Shown: positions 20,542-29,069 of the stretch, piece after piece | Position numbering within the stretch: the first letter of the stretch is position 1 | Layout: the number at the start of each line of letters is the position of its first letter | Assembly (NCBI RefSeq): GCF_026805545.1 | Contig: NZ_JAPRFR010000003.1 | Coordinates: 62,001 to 126,000 of the forward strand | DNA from: Aerococcus kribbianus | GTDB taxonomy: Bacteria > Bacillota > Bacilli > Lactobacillales > Aerococcaceae | DNA: 64,000 bases | Reading direction: 5' to 3' | The notes under the pieces: generated by a model | Database searches by the model: none | What the model was told of the DNA's origin: nothing | Seen by the model: the letters and a program-made list of their open reading frames with translations, nothing else | Translations under genes and position numbers: made by a program

Positions 20542-21396
20542 TTAATGTTTTTTGTCACGTGCTAATGCTTGTGTCAAGCGGTCGATAACGATCGCTAAGA
20601 CCACAATACCTAAACCAGAAACAAAACCAGTTCCGACTTGCGCTCTTTGAAGAGATGATAATACTTGTCGACCTAAACCAGGCGCACCGATCATGGAGCC
20701 AATTACAACCATAGATAAGGCTAACATTGTTGTTTGGTTGATACCAGCCATAATCGTTGATTTCGCTAACGGTAATTCAACCTTGAATAATTTTTGGCTA
20801 GCAGTAGAACCGAATGAGTCTGCTGCTTCAATTAATTCTGTCGAAATTTGACGGATTCCTAGGTCAGTGAACCGTACTGTTGGTGGTAGTGAGAAAATTA
20901 CTGAGGCGAACACCCCTGGCACTACCCCAATACCGAAGAAAGCAACAGCAGGAATCAAATACACGAAGGCAGGCATGGTCTGCATGAAGTCCAATATTGG
21001 CTTCAAAATGGCATTGGCTGTTTCACTTTTAGCAGACAAGATCCCTAGAGGTATTCCTAGGATTACTGACACTAAACTAGAAACGAAGATCAAAGAAATA
21101 GTATTTAACATTTCCATCCATAGCCCTTGGTTTAATACATAACCAAAACCAACTAGAACAAAAACTGGTAGGCCCCATTTCTTCTCTGAAGCAAAATAGG
21201 CTAAAACTGCTACCAAGACGATAAATAAGGCTGGCGGAATAATAGAAAGAACACCAGTCATTCCATTAATTAGATATTGTCCAATCACTTGCAAGACATC
21301 AAACAAACCAGCAAAAACTTGGGTAATCCAAGCAGTCGCATCTTCTACCCAATTAGCGACTGGAAATTGTGGAATTGCAGCTAAGTAATTAATCAT
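20542..21396 (-). CDS. opuAB: Glycine-betaine / proline-betaine ABC transporter permease
   Basis: A 284-residue inner-membrane permease with about six to seven hydrophobic helices and the BPD_transp_1 coupling region (EAADSFGSTASQKLFKVELP). Start ATG 21396 overlaps the 3' end of the ATPase gene by 8 nt and has a GGGGG ribosome site inside that gene; a start five codons earlier is less likely. The short overlap implies coupled translation with the ATPase. Confidence 0.92.
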   Translation of the reverse strand: MINYLAAIPQFPVANWVEDATAWITQVFAGLFDVLQVIGQYLINGMTGVLSIIPPALFIVLVAVLAYFASEKKWGLPVFVLVGFGYVLNQGLWMEMLNTISLIFVSSLVSVILGIPLGILSAKSETANAILKPILDFMQTMPAFVYLIPAVAFFGIGVVPGVFASVIFSLPPTVRFTDLGIRQISTELIEAADSFGSTASQKLFKVELPLAKSTIMAGINQTTMLALSMVVIGSMIGAPGLGRQVLSSLQRAQVGTGFVSGLGIVVLAIVIDRLTQALARDKKH

Positions 21397-22603
21397 TGTT
21401 GTCCCCCTCACTTACTAAACTATTGACAAGCATCTTAGGACTTACCATACCACGTAGGTGGTTGTCTTGATCAACAACTGACACGGGCATGAAGGCATCA
21501 TTGATAATATCAAAAATATCATTGATGGTTGTATCCAGTTGAACAACTGGCATATCAGTCCGTAAAATTTCATCAATGTTAATGCGTTCCGTTTGATCAT
21601 GTTGTTGGATAAGACGAATGGCATCAACTTCACGCACATAACCTTGCAATTCATGTTGACTGTTTGTCACCATAATGAAGGAGTAATCTTCTTGTTGCAT
21701 ACGGCGTAAGGCCATACGTGCCCCTTCTTTGTCAGAGTTAAGGACGACAGCTGGACGGGTCATGGCGTGTTCAGCTGTTAATACCTTAGACCGGTCAACA
21801 TTTTCAACGAAGCGTTCGACATAACCATTAGCAGGGTTTTGTAAGATTTCTTCACCCGTACCGATTTGAACGACTTCCCCATCCTTCATTAAGGCAATCC
21901 GATCACCAATACGTAAGGCTTCATCTAAGTCATGAGTAATGAAGACAATCGTCTTGTTCATTTTTTCTTGCATTTCTACTAATTCATCTTGCATATCACG
22001 ACGAATTAAGGGGTCAAGCGCTGAGAATGCTTCGTCCATTAGAATAATCTCAGCATCATTCGCTAAGGCCCGAGCAAGACCAACCCGTTGTTGCATACCA
22101 CCAGATAATTGGTCTGGGTATTGGTCAGAATAGGCGCCTAAACCAGCGTTATCTAGCGCTTTTTGGGCTGCTTTTTTCCGTTTATCCTTGTCAACACCCT
22201 TGATTTCTAAACCATATTCAGTATTTTCTAGAATGGTTTTATGTGGGAAAAGGCCAAAGTTTTGGAAAACCATGTTGACCTTGTTTCGACGCAATTCTTG
22301 CAATTCTTCACTAGATGCATGGGTAACATCTTGATCATCAACATAAACAGTACCTAGTGTTGGTTGAATCAAACGGTTTAGCATCCGTAACATAGTTGAT
22401 TTCCCTGAACCAGATAAACCCATAACAACGAATGTTTCGCCTTCCTTGATATCAAGATTGGCGTTATTTACCCCAACAGTTGCACCCGTTGCTTTAACAA
22501 TTTCTTCTTTTGACTTACCATTTGCTAACATATCTTTAGCTTTTTCAATAGCTTGGCGGCTACCGAAAATCTTAGATAAGTTTTCAATCTTTATTGAAGC
22601 CAT
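21389..22603 (-). CDS. opuAA: Glycine-betaine / proline-betaine ABC transporter ATPase with CBS domains
   Basis: A 404-residue cytoplasmic ATPase powering betaine uptake. Walker A is GLSGSGKSTM, the ABC signature LSGGMQQRVGLARA and Walker B ILMDEAFSALD; the last ~130 residues are two CBS domains, which in OpuA sense ionic strength or cyclic-di-AMP. Start ATG has GAGGAGG 6 nt upstream. First gene of opuAA-AB-AC. The 245 bases upstream hold no clear consensus promoter; the best pair is a weak TTAAGA/TAGAAT. Confidence 0.94.
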   Translation of the reverse strand: MASIKIENLSKIFGSRQAIEKAKDMLANGKSKEEIVKATGATVGVNNANLDIKEGETFVVMGLSGSGKSTMLRMLNRLIQPTLGTVYVDDQDVTHASSEELQELRRNKVNMVFQNFGLFPHKTILENTEYGLEIKGVDKDKRKKAAQKALDNAGLGAYSDQYPDQLSGGMQQRVGLARALANDAEIILMDEAFSALDPLIRRDMQDELVEMQEKMNKTIVFITHDLDEALRIGDRIALMKDGEVVQIGTGEEILQNPANGYVERFVENVDRSKVLTAEHAMTRPAVVLNSDKEGARMALRRMQQEDYSFIMVTNSQHELQGYVREVDAIRLIQQHDQTERINIDEILRTDMPVVQLDTTINDIFDIINDAFMPVSVVDQDNHLRGMVSPKMLVNSLVSEGDNND

Positions 22604-22848
22604 ACTTTCCTCCTCTTAGTGTGTTCGTTTTTTTGCATCTATTCTAGATTAACAAAATATGAACTCTTAACCAAGGTAAAATGGTCAATTCACAAATACA
22701 AAAACTTTTTCTGAATTGTCAGACATATGTGCTATGCTGATGAAAACAGCAATGAAAACGTTTATTGGGGGAAAGATAGGGATACAAGGATTGTATATCG
22801 GCCTAGTTAATCACGCCTAGAACAAAGTATTTACAGGCAACGGTTAAT

Positions 22849-23460
22849 TCAATCTTGTTTATAACTTTGTAATATCCAATAGCCCTTTTTACGGTCAAGT
22901 TCAGTCACATTGCCATACAGCTCTGCCATCTTTTTCTTAGCTGAAGGAGCCCCCTGTTTCTTTTGAATCACAATAGTAAGTCTACCTCCTAATTTAAGGT
23001 GGTCTTTAGCGCCACTAATAATCCCATGAACAACTTCTTTTCCGGCTCGGATTGGTGGATTCGATAAGACATGGTCATAATCTTTTTTCTTGACCTCAGA
23101 ATACACATCAGAGAAAAAAATCGCTGTATTAGTGATTTGGTTGGCTTGGGCATTGTTTTCTGCCAAAGCCAAAGCTCGTTGACTAACATCTACCATATCA
23201 ATCTGGGCCTTAGGATAAGCGATCGCTAAAGCTAGACCCATCGCCCCATAACCACAACCTAAATCAAGCAGCTGGTCGAAGTCATCTGCCGTATTATTTA
23301 AAAAAGTTTCTAATAAGGTACGCGAGCCAAAATCAACATTATCTCGCGAAAAAACGCCCGCATCAGTTTTTAAATGTAGGGTCTGTCCTTGCCAGTTAAA
23401 GTCAATAATTTTGTAATCATGATCTAAGTCTTGGTTGTCTTCAAAATATTGGTGGGCCAT
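22849..23460 (-). CDS. Class I SAM methyltransferase, probable 16S rRNA methyltransferase (RsmC/YbxB type)
   Basis: A 203-residue enzyme with the SAM-binding motif LDLGCGYGAMGLALA near residue 63 and the catalytic-type motif SNPPIRAGK near residue 133, characteristic of RsmC-like guanine-N2 methyltransferases. In Bacillus a homologue (YbxB) sits between rplL and rpoB, and this gene lies just after rplL here too. It is separated from rplL by a terminator, so it needs its own promoter or read-through. Confidence 0.85.
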   Translation of the reverse strand: MAHQYFEDNQDLDHDYKIIDFNWQGQTLHLKTDAGVFSRDNVDFGSRTLLETFLNNTADDFDQLLDLGCGYGAMGLALAIAYPKAQIDMVDVSQRALALAENNAQANQITNTAIFFSDVYSEVKKKDYDHVLSNPPIRAGKEVVHGIISGAKDHLKLGGRLTIVIQKKQGAPSAKKKMAELYGNVTELDRKKGYWILQSYKQD

Positions 23461-23538
23461 GCCCTCAACTCCTCATTCTTAATCGTTGGCTTAAGTGTAG
23501 CAAAAGGGCTAAGTTCTTGACAAGCGCGAATAATAAGC

Positions 23539-23577
23539 AAAAAAGAGCCCTAGCAAAACTACTTTTGCTAGGACTCT
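23539..23577 (-). terminator. Terminator of rplJL
   Basis: Minus strand stem AGAGTCCTAGCAAAA / TTTTGCTAGGGCTCT (one mismatch) followed by TTTTTTG. Confidence 0.9.
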
Positions 23578-23598
23578 CTATGAAATAATTATGGTTGA

Positions 23599-23964
23599 TT
23601 ATTTTAATTCTGCAGAACCGCCAGCTTCTTCGATAGCGGCAACCAATGCTTCTGCGTCTTCTTTTGGCATAGCTTCTTTAACAACAGCAGGAGCGCCGTC
23701 TACTAAAGCTTTTGCTTCTTTAAGGCCTAAACCAGTTGCTTCACGAACTGCTTTGATAACTTTGATCTTAGCAGATCCAGCACCAGTTAATTCAACGTCG
23801 AATTCAGTTTTTTCTTCAGCAGCTTCACCAGCACCACCAGCAGCAGCTACAGGAGCAGCAGCAGAAACGCCGAATTCTTCTTCGATAGCAGAAACAAGGT
23901 CAGATAATTCAATGATTGTTGATTCTTTTAAATCAGCAATAATTTGTTCAATATTTAAAGCCAT
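23599..23964 (-). CDS. rplL: 50S ribosomal protein L7/L12
   Basis: A 121-residue acidic stalk protein, bound to L10 as dimers and recruiting translation factors. The N-terminal dimerisation domain (1-30), Ala-rich hinge (about 35-50) and C-terminal factor-binding domain with [15 protein letters not shown] are all intact. GGAGG lies 7 nt before ATG 23964. Second gene of rplJL. Confidence 0.98.
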   Translation of the reverse strand: MALNIEQIIADLKESTIIELSDLVSAIEEEFGVSAAAPVAAAGGAGEAAEEKTEFDVELTGAGSAKIKVIKAVREATGLGLKEAKALVDGAPAVVKEAMPKEDAEALVAAIEEAGGSAELK

Positions 23965-24024
23965 TTTAATTCCTCCATTTTTAAGGTTATTTTTTAAGAT
24001 GCAAGTTGGGATAAGTTAATATGA

Positions 24025-24528
24025 TTATGCTGCGTCGTCTTCTTTGGCGTCGGCCACTGCTTTGACGGCGTATGCCACATTGCGGACTGGCGCTTGAAGA
24101 ACTGACAATAGCATAGATAGTAAACCTTCGCGGTTTGGTAGACTTGCGATTTTGTGGATTTCTTCCTTAGTAAGAATTTCTCCGTTAAGCATACCACCTT
24201 TAAGTTCAATCGCTTCAGCTTCTTTAGCGAATTTAGCGATAATACGTGCAGGTGCTACGGCGTCTTCGCTACCAAATGCGACAGCAGTTGGGCCTTGGAA
24301 TACCTCTTCGTGGTAATCCATGTCTAAACTATCAAAAGCGCGACGCATGATAGTGTTTTTAATTACCTTGTATTCAACGCCAGCTTCACGCAATTCTTTA
24401 CGTAGGTTAGTCACTTCTTCTACAGTTAAACCTAAGTAGTCGATAACGACAACAGAAGATGCGTTTTGAATCTTTTCTACGACCGCTTGGACTTCTTCTT
24501 GTTTTTTAGCAATTGCTGCTTCACTCAT
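24025..24528 (-). CDS. rplJ: 50S ribosomal protein L10
   Basis: A 167-residue stalk base protein that anchors L7/L12 dimers on 23S rRNA. The N-terminal rRNA-binding domain ([20 protein letters not shown], about residues 27-46) and the C-terminal helix that carries L12 ([20 protein letters not shown]) are clear. The L10-L12 complex is known to control its own operon through the leader, which is present directly upstream. Confidence 0.97.
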   Translation of the reverse strand: MSEAAIAKKQEEVQAVVEKIQNASSVVVIDYLGLTVEEVTNLRKELREAGVEYKVIKNTIMRRAFDSLDMDYHEEVFQGPTAVAFGSEDAVAPARIIAKFAKEAEAIELKGGMLNGEILTKEEIHKIASLPNREGLLSMLLSVLQAPVRNVAYAVKAVADAKEDDAA

Positions 24529-24539
24529 TAAATTTCACC

Positions 24540-24707
24540 TCCAGAGATTAGTTAGAGTTTTCTATAAAAATAAAAAACTCTATGTCACTGAAGACATAGA
24601 GGATGTAGACCCACTACTCATAGTAGGGGTAACGTGATCTTCCTCGGTTGGAAATTAAGGCTTTTGCCACCAACTGTCTTCGGTAAGCTATTGATTTTTC
24701 ATCAACC
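24540..24707 (-). ncRNA. L10 leader with intrinsic attenuator
   Basis: The roughly 170-nt leader of rplJ between its promoter and gene has the folding of the L10 leader family, with several short helices and a GTTGGTGGCAAAAGCC-type stretch near 24660-24680. It ends in a terminator hairpin CTCTATGTC / GACATAGAG (24578-24601) followed by a T-rich run. Binding of L10(L12)4 to the upstream part is known in Bacillus to favour termination. Assignment rests on position and architecture. Confidence 0.75.
24566..24602 (-). terminator. Attenuator hairpin of the rplJ leader
   Basis: Perfect 9-bp stem CTCTATGTC/GACATAGAG with loop TTCAGT, then TTTTTTATTTTTA, about 40 nt before the rplJ start. Confidence 0.85.
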
Positions 24708-24713
24708 TAGGCC

Positions 24714-24742
24714 ATTTTAGCAAACCTAAATGGCCTAGTCAA
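24714..24742 (-). promoter_or_regulatory. Promoter of rplJL
   Basis: -35 TTGACT (24737-24742), 17-nt spacer, -10 TAAAAT (24714-24719), placed between rplA and the L10 leader. The spacer and -10 lie within an inverted repeat AGGCCATTT...AAAATGGCCT. Confidence 0.75.
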
Positions 24743-24749
24743 GACTTTT

Positions 24750-25439
24750 TTATAGGGAAGTTTGGTCTAATTTGATACCAGGTCCCATAGTTGAAGACAC
24801 GGTAACATTTTGGATATAAGTTCCCTTAGCAGCAGCTGGTTTTTCACGTAATACCATTTCATGAACAGCTTTCAAGTTTTCTGCTAATTGGTCAGCAGAG
24901 AATGATACACGTCCGATTGGTAAGTGAAGGTTACCTGCTGAGTCAGCACGGTAAGCCACTTGTCCAGCTTTGATGTCAGAAACAGCTTTGTTTACATCTT
25001 GTGTTACTGTTCCTGTTTTAGGGTTAGGCATTAAGCCTTTAGGTCCTAAGACACGACCTAAACGACCAATTTGACCCATCATATCTGGAGTTGCCACGAT
25101 TACATCAAAGTCAAACCAACCACCGTTGATTTTTTCGATGTATTCATCGTCACCAACATAGTCTGCGCCAGCATCTTTGGCTTCTTGGGCTTTGTCCCCT
25201 TTAGCAAATACTAAAACGCGTTGTGTTTTACCAGTACCGTTTGGTAATACCATGGCACCACGAATTTGTTGGTCATTCTTCTTAGTGTCGATATTTAAGC
25301 GATAAGCCACTTCAATAGAAGCGTCAAATTTCGCATAGTCGACTTCTTTCAATAATTCTAAAGCTTCAACTGCTTCATATTTTTTGGTTTTATCAATTTT
25401 TTCTGAAGCAATTTTTTGGTTTTTAGTTAATTTTGCCAC
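24750..25439 (-). CDS. rplA: 50S ribosomal protein L1
   Basis: A 229-residue protein of the E-site stalk of the large subunit. I choose GTG 25439 as start: AGGAGG lies 7 nt upstream and the protein begins MAKLTKNQK like its relatives. An in-frame ATG two codons earlier (25445) sits only about one base from AGGAGG. The rRNA-binding segment [20 protein letters not shown] is intact near residue 125. It follows rplK by about 96 nt. Confidence 0.95.
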   Translation of the reverse strand: MAKLTKNQKIASEKIDKTKKYEAVEALELLKEVDYAKFDASIEVAYRLNIDTKKNDQQIRGAMVLPNGTGKTQRVLVFAKGDKAQEAKDAGADYVGDDEYIEKINGGWFDFDVIVATPDMMGQIGRLGRVLGPKGLMPNPKTGTVTQDVNKAVSDIKAGQVAYRADSAGNLHLPIGRVSFSADQLAENLKAVHEMVLREKPAAAKGTYIQNVTVSSTMGPGIKLDQTSL

Positions 25440-25535
25440 TTTCATTCCTCCTATTGTGGTTTTAACGGATGATCCTCCCACTCATAATGCGACTAACAGC
25501 ATTATGGCGTACTATTAAATGTGTTAGGTTAACAA

Positions 25536-25961
25536 TTAGCCTTCAACAGTGAATCCCATTGAACGAGCAGTACCTTCCACCATACGCATAGCAGCTTCTA
25601 CGTCTGCTGCGTTTAAGTCTTCCATTTTTGTTTCTGCAATTTCCCGTACTTGGTCACGAGTTACAGATGCTACCTTATTTTTGTTAGGTTCACCAGAACC
25701 TTTTTCTTGGCCAGCAGCTTTCTTAAGTAATACGGCTGCAGGTGGTGTTTTAGTAACAAAAGTAAATGAACGGTCTTCATAAACTGAGATAACAACTGGA
25801 ATAATTAAACCAGCTTGGTCTTGTGTTTGAGCATTGAATTCTTTACAGAATCCCATGATGTTAACACCAGCTTGTCCCAAGGCAGGACCTACTGGAGGAG
25901 CTGGACTTGCTTTACCAGCTTCAATTTGTAATTTTACAACTGTTTCTACTTTTTTAGCCAC
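25536..25961 (-). CDS. rplK: 50S ribosomal protein L11
   Basis: A 141-residue protein of the GTPase-associated centre. The start is GTG 25961: AAGGAGG lies 8 nt upstream, and the product begins [18 protein letters not shown] with the standard length. The open frame extends upstream without a ribosome site. The Pro-rich segment [17 protein letters not shown], which contacts thiopeptide antibiotics, is intact. It has its own promoter and is separated from nusG by phoU and a repeat array. Confidence 0.97.
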   Translation of the reverse strand: MAKKVETVVKLQIEAGKASPAPPVGPALGQAGVNIMGFCKEFNAQTQDQAGLIIPVVISVYEDRSFTFVTKTPPAAVLLKKAAGQEKGSGEPNKNKVASVTRDQVREIAETKMEDLNAADVEAAMRMVEGTARSMGFTVEG

Positions 25962-26057
25962 GAAACATTCCTCCTTAGTTTTTGTTCGTGATGTGGTTTT
26001 ATTGGAGTTGATAGATTTCTCCTCCCACACATGTGTACACAAGGCACACATCAAAAT

Positions 26058-26085
26058 ATTATAGCACAAAAGTCTCCGGAGTCAA
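26058..26085 (-). promoter_or_regulatory. Promoter of rplKA
   Basis: -35 TTGACT (26080-26085), 16-nt spacer, -10 TATAAT (26058-26063) on the minus strand, about 95 nt before the rplK start. Confidence 0.85.
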
Positions 26086-26189
26086 GTAATAATTTTATTT
26101 TGCTCCTTAAAGACCGATTTTTTGACTGACGAATTATTTGCCAGACCATTTGGAAAGGGCTTTCCTTGCCGCCCTAAAAGGCGCTTAGA

Positions 26190-26218
26190 TTTACATTACA
26201 TCGCTTATTTGATAGAAT
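26190..26218 (+). promoter_or_regulatory. Promoter of phoU
   Basis: -35 TTTACA (26190-26195), 17-nt spacer, -10 TAGAAT (26213-26218), 36 nt before the phoU ATG. Confidence 0.7.
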
Positions 26219-26254
26219 TATCCTATTCTAATATTCAGAAAGAGGGATAGAAAA

Positions 26255-26920
26255 ATGTCTGAACCAATTCGGAAAACCTATGAAGAACAATTAAAAACAC
26301 TCGATGAAATGTTTGTTAAATTAGGTCGTGCCTCTGCAGAAGCTTTCAGCCAAGCCATCGCTGCGGTTGAAAACAACGATTCTCAACTTGCTAAAACCGT
26401 CATTGAAAATGACCGAACTATCAATACTATGGAAGTCGATATCGAAACTTATGCGGTACGATTAATCTCCTTGCAACAACCTATCGGAGTTGACCTACGT
26501 AAAATTGTCTCCATCCTAAAATCATCTTCGGACTTAGAACGGATTGCTGACCATGCCGTATCTATCGCTAAAAGCGTTCGTCGTGAAGACGAATTAAACT
26601 TAAAACCGCTAGCAAACGGCCTTACCGCTATGAGCGGGCAAGCCCATAGCATGGTAATTGATGCCATTGATGCTTTTGTTACCAACGATACAGACAAGGC
26701 CCAAACAATTGCGGAACGTGATGAAGAAGTAGACCACGCCTTTAAAACATTATTAAATGATTTAGTGGCTGAAATGGAAAAAAACCAAGCCCTATCTCAA
26801 GTCGGCACTTCTTATGTTAGCACCTTATCTAATATCGAACGGATTGGCGACTATGCTACTAATATTTGTGAACGAATCTTATATATCGACAAAGCTGAGT
26901 TATTCGAACTCAACAAATAA
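26255..26920 (+). CDS. phoU: Phosphate-signalling protein PhoU
   Basis: A 221-residue all-helical protein of two PhoU three-helix bundles with the metal-binding E/DXXXD-type signatures, for example SSDLERIADHAVSIAKSV near residue 90 and SNIERIGDYATNICE near residue 190. PhoU dampens PstSCAB-dependent phosphate uptake and Pho signalling. Unusually, no pst transporter genes flank it; it stands alone on the plus strand between two ribosomal/transcription operons. RBS is GAGGG about 8 nt upstream. Confidence 0.93.
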   Translation: MSEPIRKTYEEQLKTLDEMFVKLGRASAEAFSQAIAAVENNDSQLAKTVIENDRTINTMEVDIETYAVRLISLQQPIGVDLRKIVSILKSSSDLERIADHAVSIAKSVRREDELNLKPLANGLTAMSGQAHSMVIDAIDAFVTNDTDKAQTIAERDEEVDHAFKTLLNDLVAEMEKNQALSQVGTSYVSTLSNIERIGDYATNICERILYIDKAELFELNK

Positions 26921-26932
26921 GATAGAAACCAG

Positions 26933-26965
26933 AAAGAGGCTGGGACGTTTTGTCCCAGCCTCTTT
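26933..26965. terminator. Bidirectional terminator, GAGGCTGGGAC type
   Basis: Perfect 14-bp stem AAAGAGGCTGGGAC / GTCCCAGCCTCTTT. On the plus strand it ends phoU; on the minus strand it closes the nusG transcript after repeat array 1. Confidence 0.9.
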
Positions 26966-26989
26966 ACTTTATACAAATATCTATCTATT

Positions 26990-27260
26990 ATCGGAGCTCC
27001 CGCATTTCATCGCATTCTTTTAGTCGGGCTCTGAAAAGCAGGACTGACATGCGTTTCCCAAAAGTCTTTGATAGCTAGTCGCTATCTTCAGGCTTTTGGT
27101 CCAACGATTCCGTCCTACCGCTTTTCATCACACCCTTTAGTCGAGCTCGCAAAAGCAAGCGCTTCGGATATTTGTCCAATAAGCTAAAAGATTTAAGTTC
27201 ATATCTTTTGCCTATTGGCTCAAATCTCTCGCTCTTACCGCTTTTGCTCACATCCTTTTA
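26990..27260 (-). repeat. Mosaic hairpin repeat array 1 (modules B-A-E, 3' of nusG)
   Basis: Read on the minus strand from the nusG stop: module B (27142-27260), module A (27022-27141), short module E (26990-27021). Module A: outer stem GAAAAGC/GCTTTTC (27033-27039, 27120-27126) and AGGAC/GTCCT (27040-27044, 27112-27116) with a bulged ACC on one arm, and a long inner hairpin (27058-27099). Module B has the same plan with different sequence: GCAAAAGC/GCTTTTGC, the same ACC bulge, inner stem 27176-27192/27203-27218. The linker between modules is CATCMYATYCTTTTAGTCGRGCTC-like on the plus strand (written here as a consensus). It fills the whole phoU-nusG gap and is followed by the GAGGCTGGGAC terminator. 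Confidence 0.85.
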
Positions 27261-27815
27261 TTAGAATTTATCTACTTGATCATATTCTACTTCAGCAATC
27301 GTTTCGCGGCCAAACATTTCTACAGTTACTTTGAGTTTTTCGTGTTCATCGTCAATAGCTTCTACCTTGCCTTCCATTCCGTTAAAGGCACCATCAACCA
27401 CCTTAACCATTTCACCTAATTCAAAACTAATGTCCCGTTTTTTAGTTGACATTCCTAAATTACGCAAGATACTGTGCACTTCTTCATCCAATAGGGGTGT
27501 CGGTTTTGATCCTTGTCCATGAGAACCTAGGAAACCAGTCACACCTGGGGTATTTCGCACCACAAACCAAGCTTCATCTGACATAATCATTTCAACTAAA
27601 ACATAACCTGGAAAAGTTTTTACCATATTGACTTTCTTTTTTCCCGTTTTAGTGGTTTCAATATGTTCTTCTTCTGGCACGATAGCTTGAAAAATATAAT
27701 CTTCCATACCCATAGAAGTAATCCGCATTTCTAAGTTTTCTTTGACCTTATTTTCATAACCAGAATAAGTATGTAAAACATACCATTGTTTTCTTGCTTC
27801 TAATTCTGTAACCAT
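27261..27815 (-). CDS. nusG: Transcription termination/antitermination factor NusG
   Basis: A 184-residue factor binding RNA polymerase. The N-terminal NGN domain (WYVLHTYSGYENKVKENLE, then VPEEEHIETTKTGKKK) and the C-terminal KOW domain (FELGEMVKVVDGAFNGMEGK) are both complete. Start ATG 27815 has GAGGGG 6 nt upstream; an upstream extension of the frame runs through the leader and is not coding. It has its own promoter with an intrinsic terminator in the leader. The stop codon is followed at once by repeat array 1. Confidence 0.97.
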   Translation of the reverse strand: MVTELEARKQWYVLHTYSGYENKVKENLEMRITSMGMEDYIFQAIVPEEEHIETTKTGKKKVNMVKTFPGYVLVEMIMSDEAWFVVRNTPGVTGFLGSHGQGSKPTPLLDEEVHSILRNLGMSTKKRDISFELGEMVKVVDGAFNGMEGKVEAIDDEHEKLKVTVEMFGRETIAEVEYDQVDKF

Positions 27816-27844
27816 TGCAATCCCCTCAATTCTAAATTTTCTGT

Positions 27845-27878
27845 AAATAAAAAACCTTCCTCTAAATCGGAAAGGTTT
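27845..27878 (-). terminator. Attenuator-like terminator in the nusG leader
   Basis: Minus strand stem AACCTT(T)CC / GGAAGGTT with loop GATTTAGA, followed by TTTTATTT. It lies between the nusG promoter and the gene, about 30 nt before the ATG. Confidence 0.7.
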
Positions 27879-27897
27879 CTTGTCATTTTGCACTATT

Positions 27898-27926
27898 AGT
27901 ATAGCACAATGGTCAAATGTGACCAA
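27898..27926 (-). promoter_or_regulatory. Promoter of nusG
   Basis: Extended -10 TGC-TATACT (27898-27903) with -35 TTGGTC (27921-27926) at 17 nt on the minus strand, downstream of secE. Confidence 0.65.
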
Positions 27927-28006
27927 GTAAATAATTAGTTAAAACACGACTAGGCAATAAATAAGTCATAGGTCTTCATTCGCTTTGTCGCTATTTTTAT
28001 TTTAAA

Positions 28007-28180
28007 TTATAGGCCGATAAACCATTCAAAGGCTAAACTAGCTCCATAGTCAACGATACCTAGAAATAGGGCTACCAAAATAATTGTGCCCAAAACAATC
28101 CCCGTATAGCGTAATAGTTCCTTACCTGTCGGCCAGGTCACTAAACGCATTTCATTAAAGACATTCTTGATAAAAGCCAA
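28007..28180 (-). CDS. secE: Preprotein translocase subunit SecE
   Basis: A 57-residue single-helix SecE of the short Gram-positive type that clamps SecY. It begins at TTG 28180 with AGAGGGA about 6 nt upstream and reads MAFIKNVFNEMRLVTWPTGK, where the amphipathic segment and the VTWPT motif are diagnostic; one membrane helix follows at about residues 25-47. There is no ATG alternative that keeps the conserved N-terminus. Too short for a standard ORF list, but the position between rpmG and nusG is the classic one. Confidence 0.93.
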   Translation of the reverse strand: MAFIKNVFNEMRLVTWPTGKELLRYTGIVLGTIILVALFLGIVDYGASLAFEWFIGL

Positions 28181-28198
28181 ATCTATCCCTCTTCCGTC

Positions 28199-28351
28199 TT
28201 ACTTGGTTTCCTTGTGCAAGGTATGCTCATTACAGTATTTACAATATTTCTTGATTTCTAAGCGTTCTGTGCGGTATTGGGGATTAGCTTTGACAACATA
28301 ATTCCGTGACCCGCACTTGGAACAGGCTAGAGCAATTTTATTTGTTTTCAT
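28199..28351 (-). CDS. rpmG: 50S ribosomal protein L33, zinc-binding form
   Basis: A 50-residue L33 beginning [18 protein letters not shown] and ending HTLHKETK. Four cysteines in two CxxC pairs (CSKC near residue 10 and CKYC near residue 37) mark the zinc-containing paralogue. It lies 18 nt upstream of secE and downstream of sigH, the usual order rpmG-secE-nusG. Confidence 0.94.
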   Translation of the reverse strand: MKTNKIALACSKCGSRNYVVKANPQYRTERLEIKKYCKYCNEHTLHKETK

Positions 28352-28442
28352 TATAAGACTCCTTAAATACCATTCTATACTACTGGGTTAAAAACAAGTT
28401 GTCAACACTTATCAGTACAGGAAGATTTTATACTCTCATCAT

Positions 28443-29054
28443 TCAGGCTTCCTTATAGAGTTGTACGCGAAGTTTGGCACGGGAAGCAGCAATTCGCCTT
28501 CTCACATTAGAAACAGATAAATCCATTTCACTCGCAATTGACTCTAGCTGATAGCCTTGAAGGAGTAGATTAAAAATACGCTTATCAATAGGCCCTAACT
28601 TGGCTGAGAATATGGCGATTTCTTCTCGTATAACCGTATAATGTTCTGGAGTTTCATAGATCTTATGGGCACGTAGACTAACTTGATTATTGATACCATC
28701 TTCATTATCAGTAGTGGTTAGTTGCTGGGTGTTATAGTTAGCCTTACGTTTTAAAGTCACCTGTTGGCGCATAATATCAATATAATAATTTCTTAGGACT
28801 TTTTTATAGTAAATTCCAAAGGTGATGCCTTGACCAGAATGAAAGCGTTGCGTGCATTTATAGAGGCAGATAATCGCTTCTTGGTAGAAGTCATCATCTT
28901 CCAACATTGTCACCGGCACATAGGGCCTTAAGCCTTTAACTAAGGGTAAATACCGACAAAATAAGCTTTTCAACGCTTCTGGATTGCCCCTACACATGCT
29001 TTTTATCAGTGCTTCATCCGATAATTGATGGCCAACAAAATATTCTTCTCCCAT
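28443..29054 (-). CDS. sigH: RNA polymerase sigma factor of the SigH / ComX family
   Basis: A 203-residue sigma-70-family factor. The region 2 core is DDFYQEAIICLYKCTQRFHSG (near residues 54-74) with LRNYYIDIMRQQ, and the C-terminal region 4 helix-turn-helix is LESIASEMDLSVSNVRRRIAA (near 172-192). Position after yacP and before rpmG-secE is that of B. subtilis sigH; in lactic acid bacteria the homologue drives late competence genes. With comC in the same window, a competence role is the best guess but is inferred. Confidence 0.85.
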   Translation of the reverse strand: MGEEYFVGHQLSDEALIKSMCRGNPEALKSLFCRYLPLVKGLRPYVPVTMLEDDDFYQEAIICLYKCTQRFHSGQGITFGIYYKKVLRNYYIDIMRQQVTLKRKANYNTQQLTTTDNEDGINNQVSLRAHKIYETPEHYTVIREEIAIFSAKLGPIDKRIFNLLLQGYQLESIASEMDLSVSNVRRRIAASRAKLRVQLYKEA

Positions 29055-29069
29055 AGCTTTCCTCCAAAC

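Noticed and set aside
22753-22766. TGAAAACGTTTATT as a possible CcpA cre site upstream of opuA
   Set aside because: It misses the last two conserved bases and is about 150 nt upstream of opuAA, with no promoter beside it.
23591-24019. A 142-codon rightward ORF
   Set aside because: It is antisense to rplL, rich in Ala/Ser from the complement of the hinge, and lacks a ribosome site.
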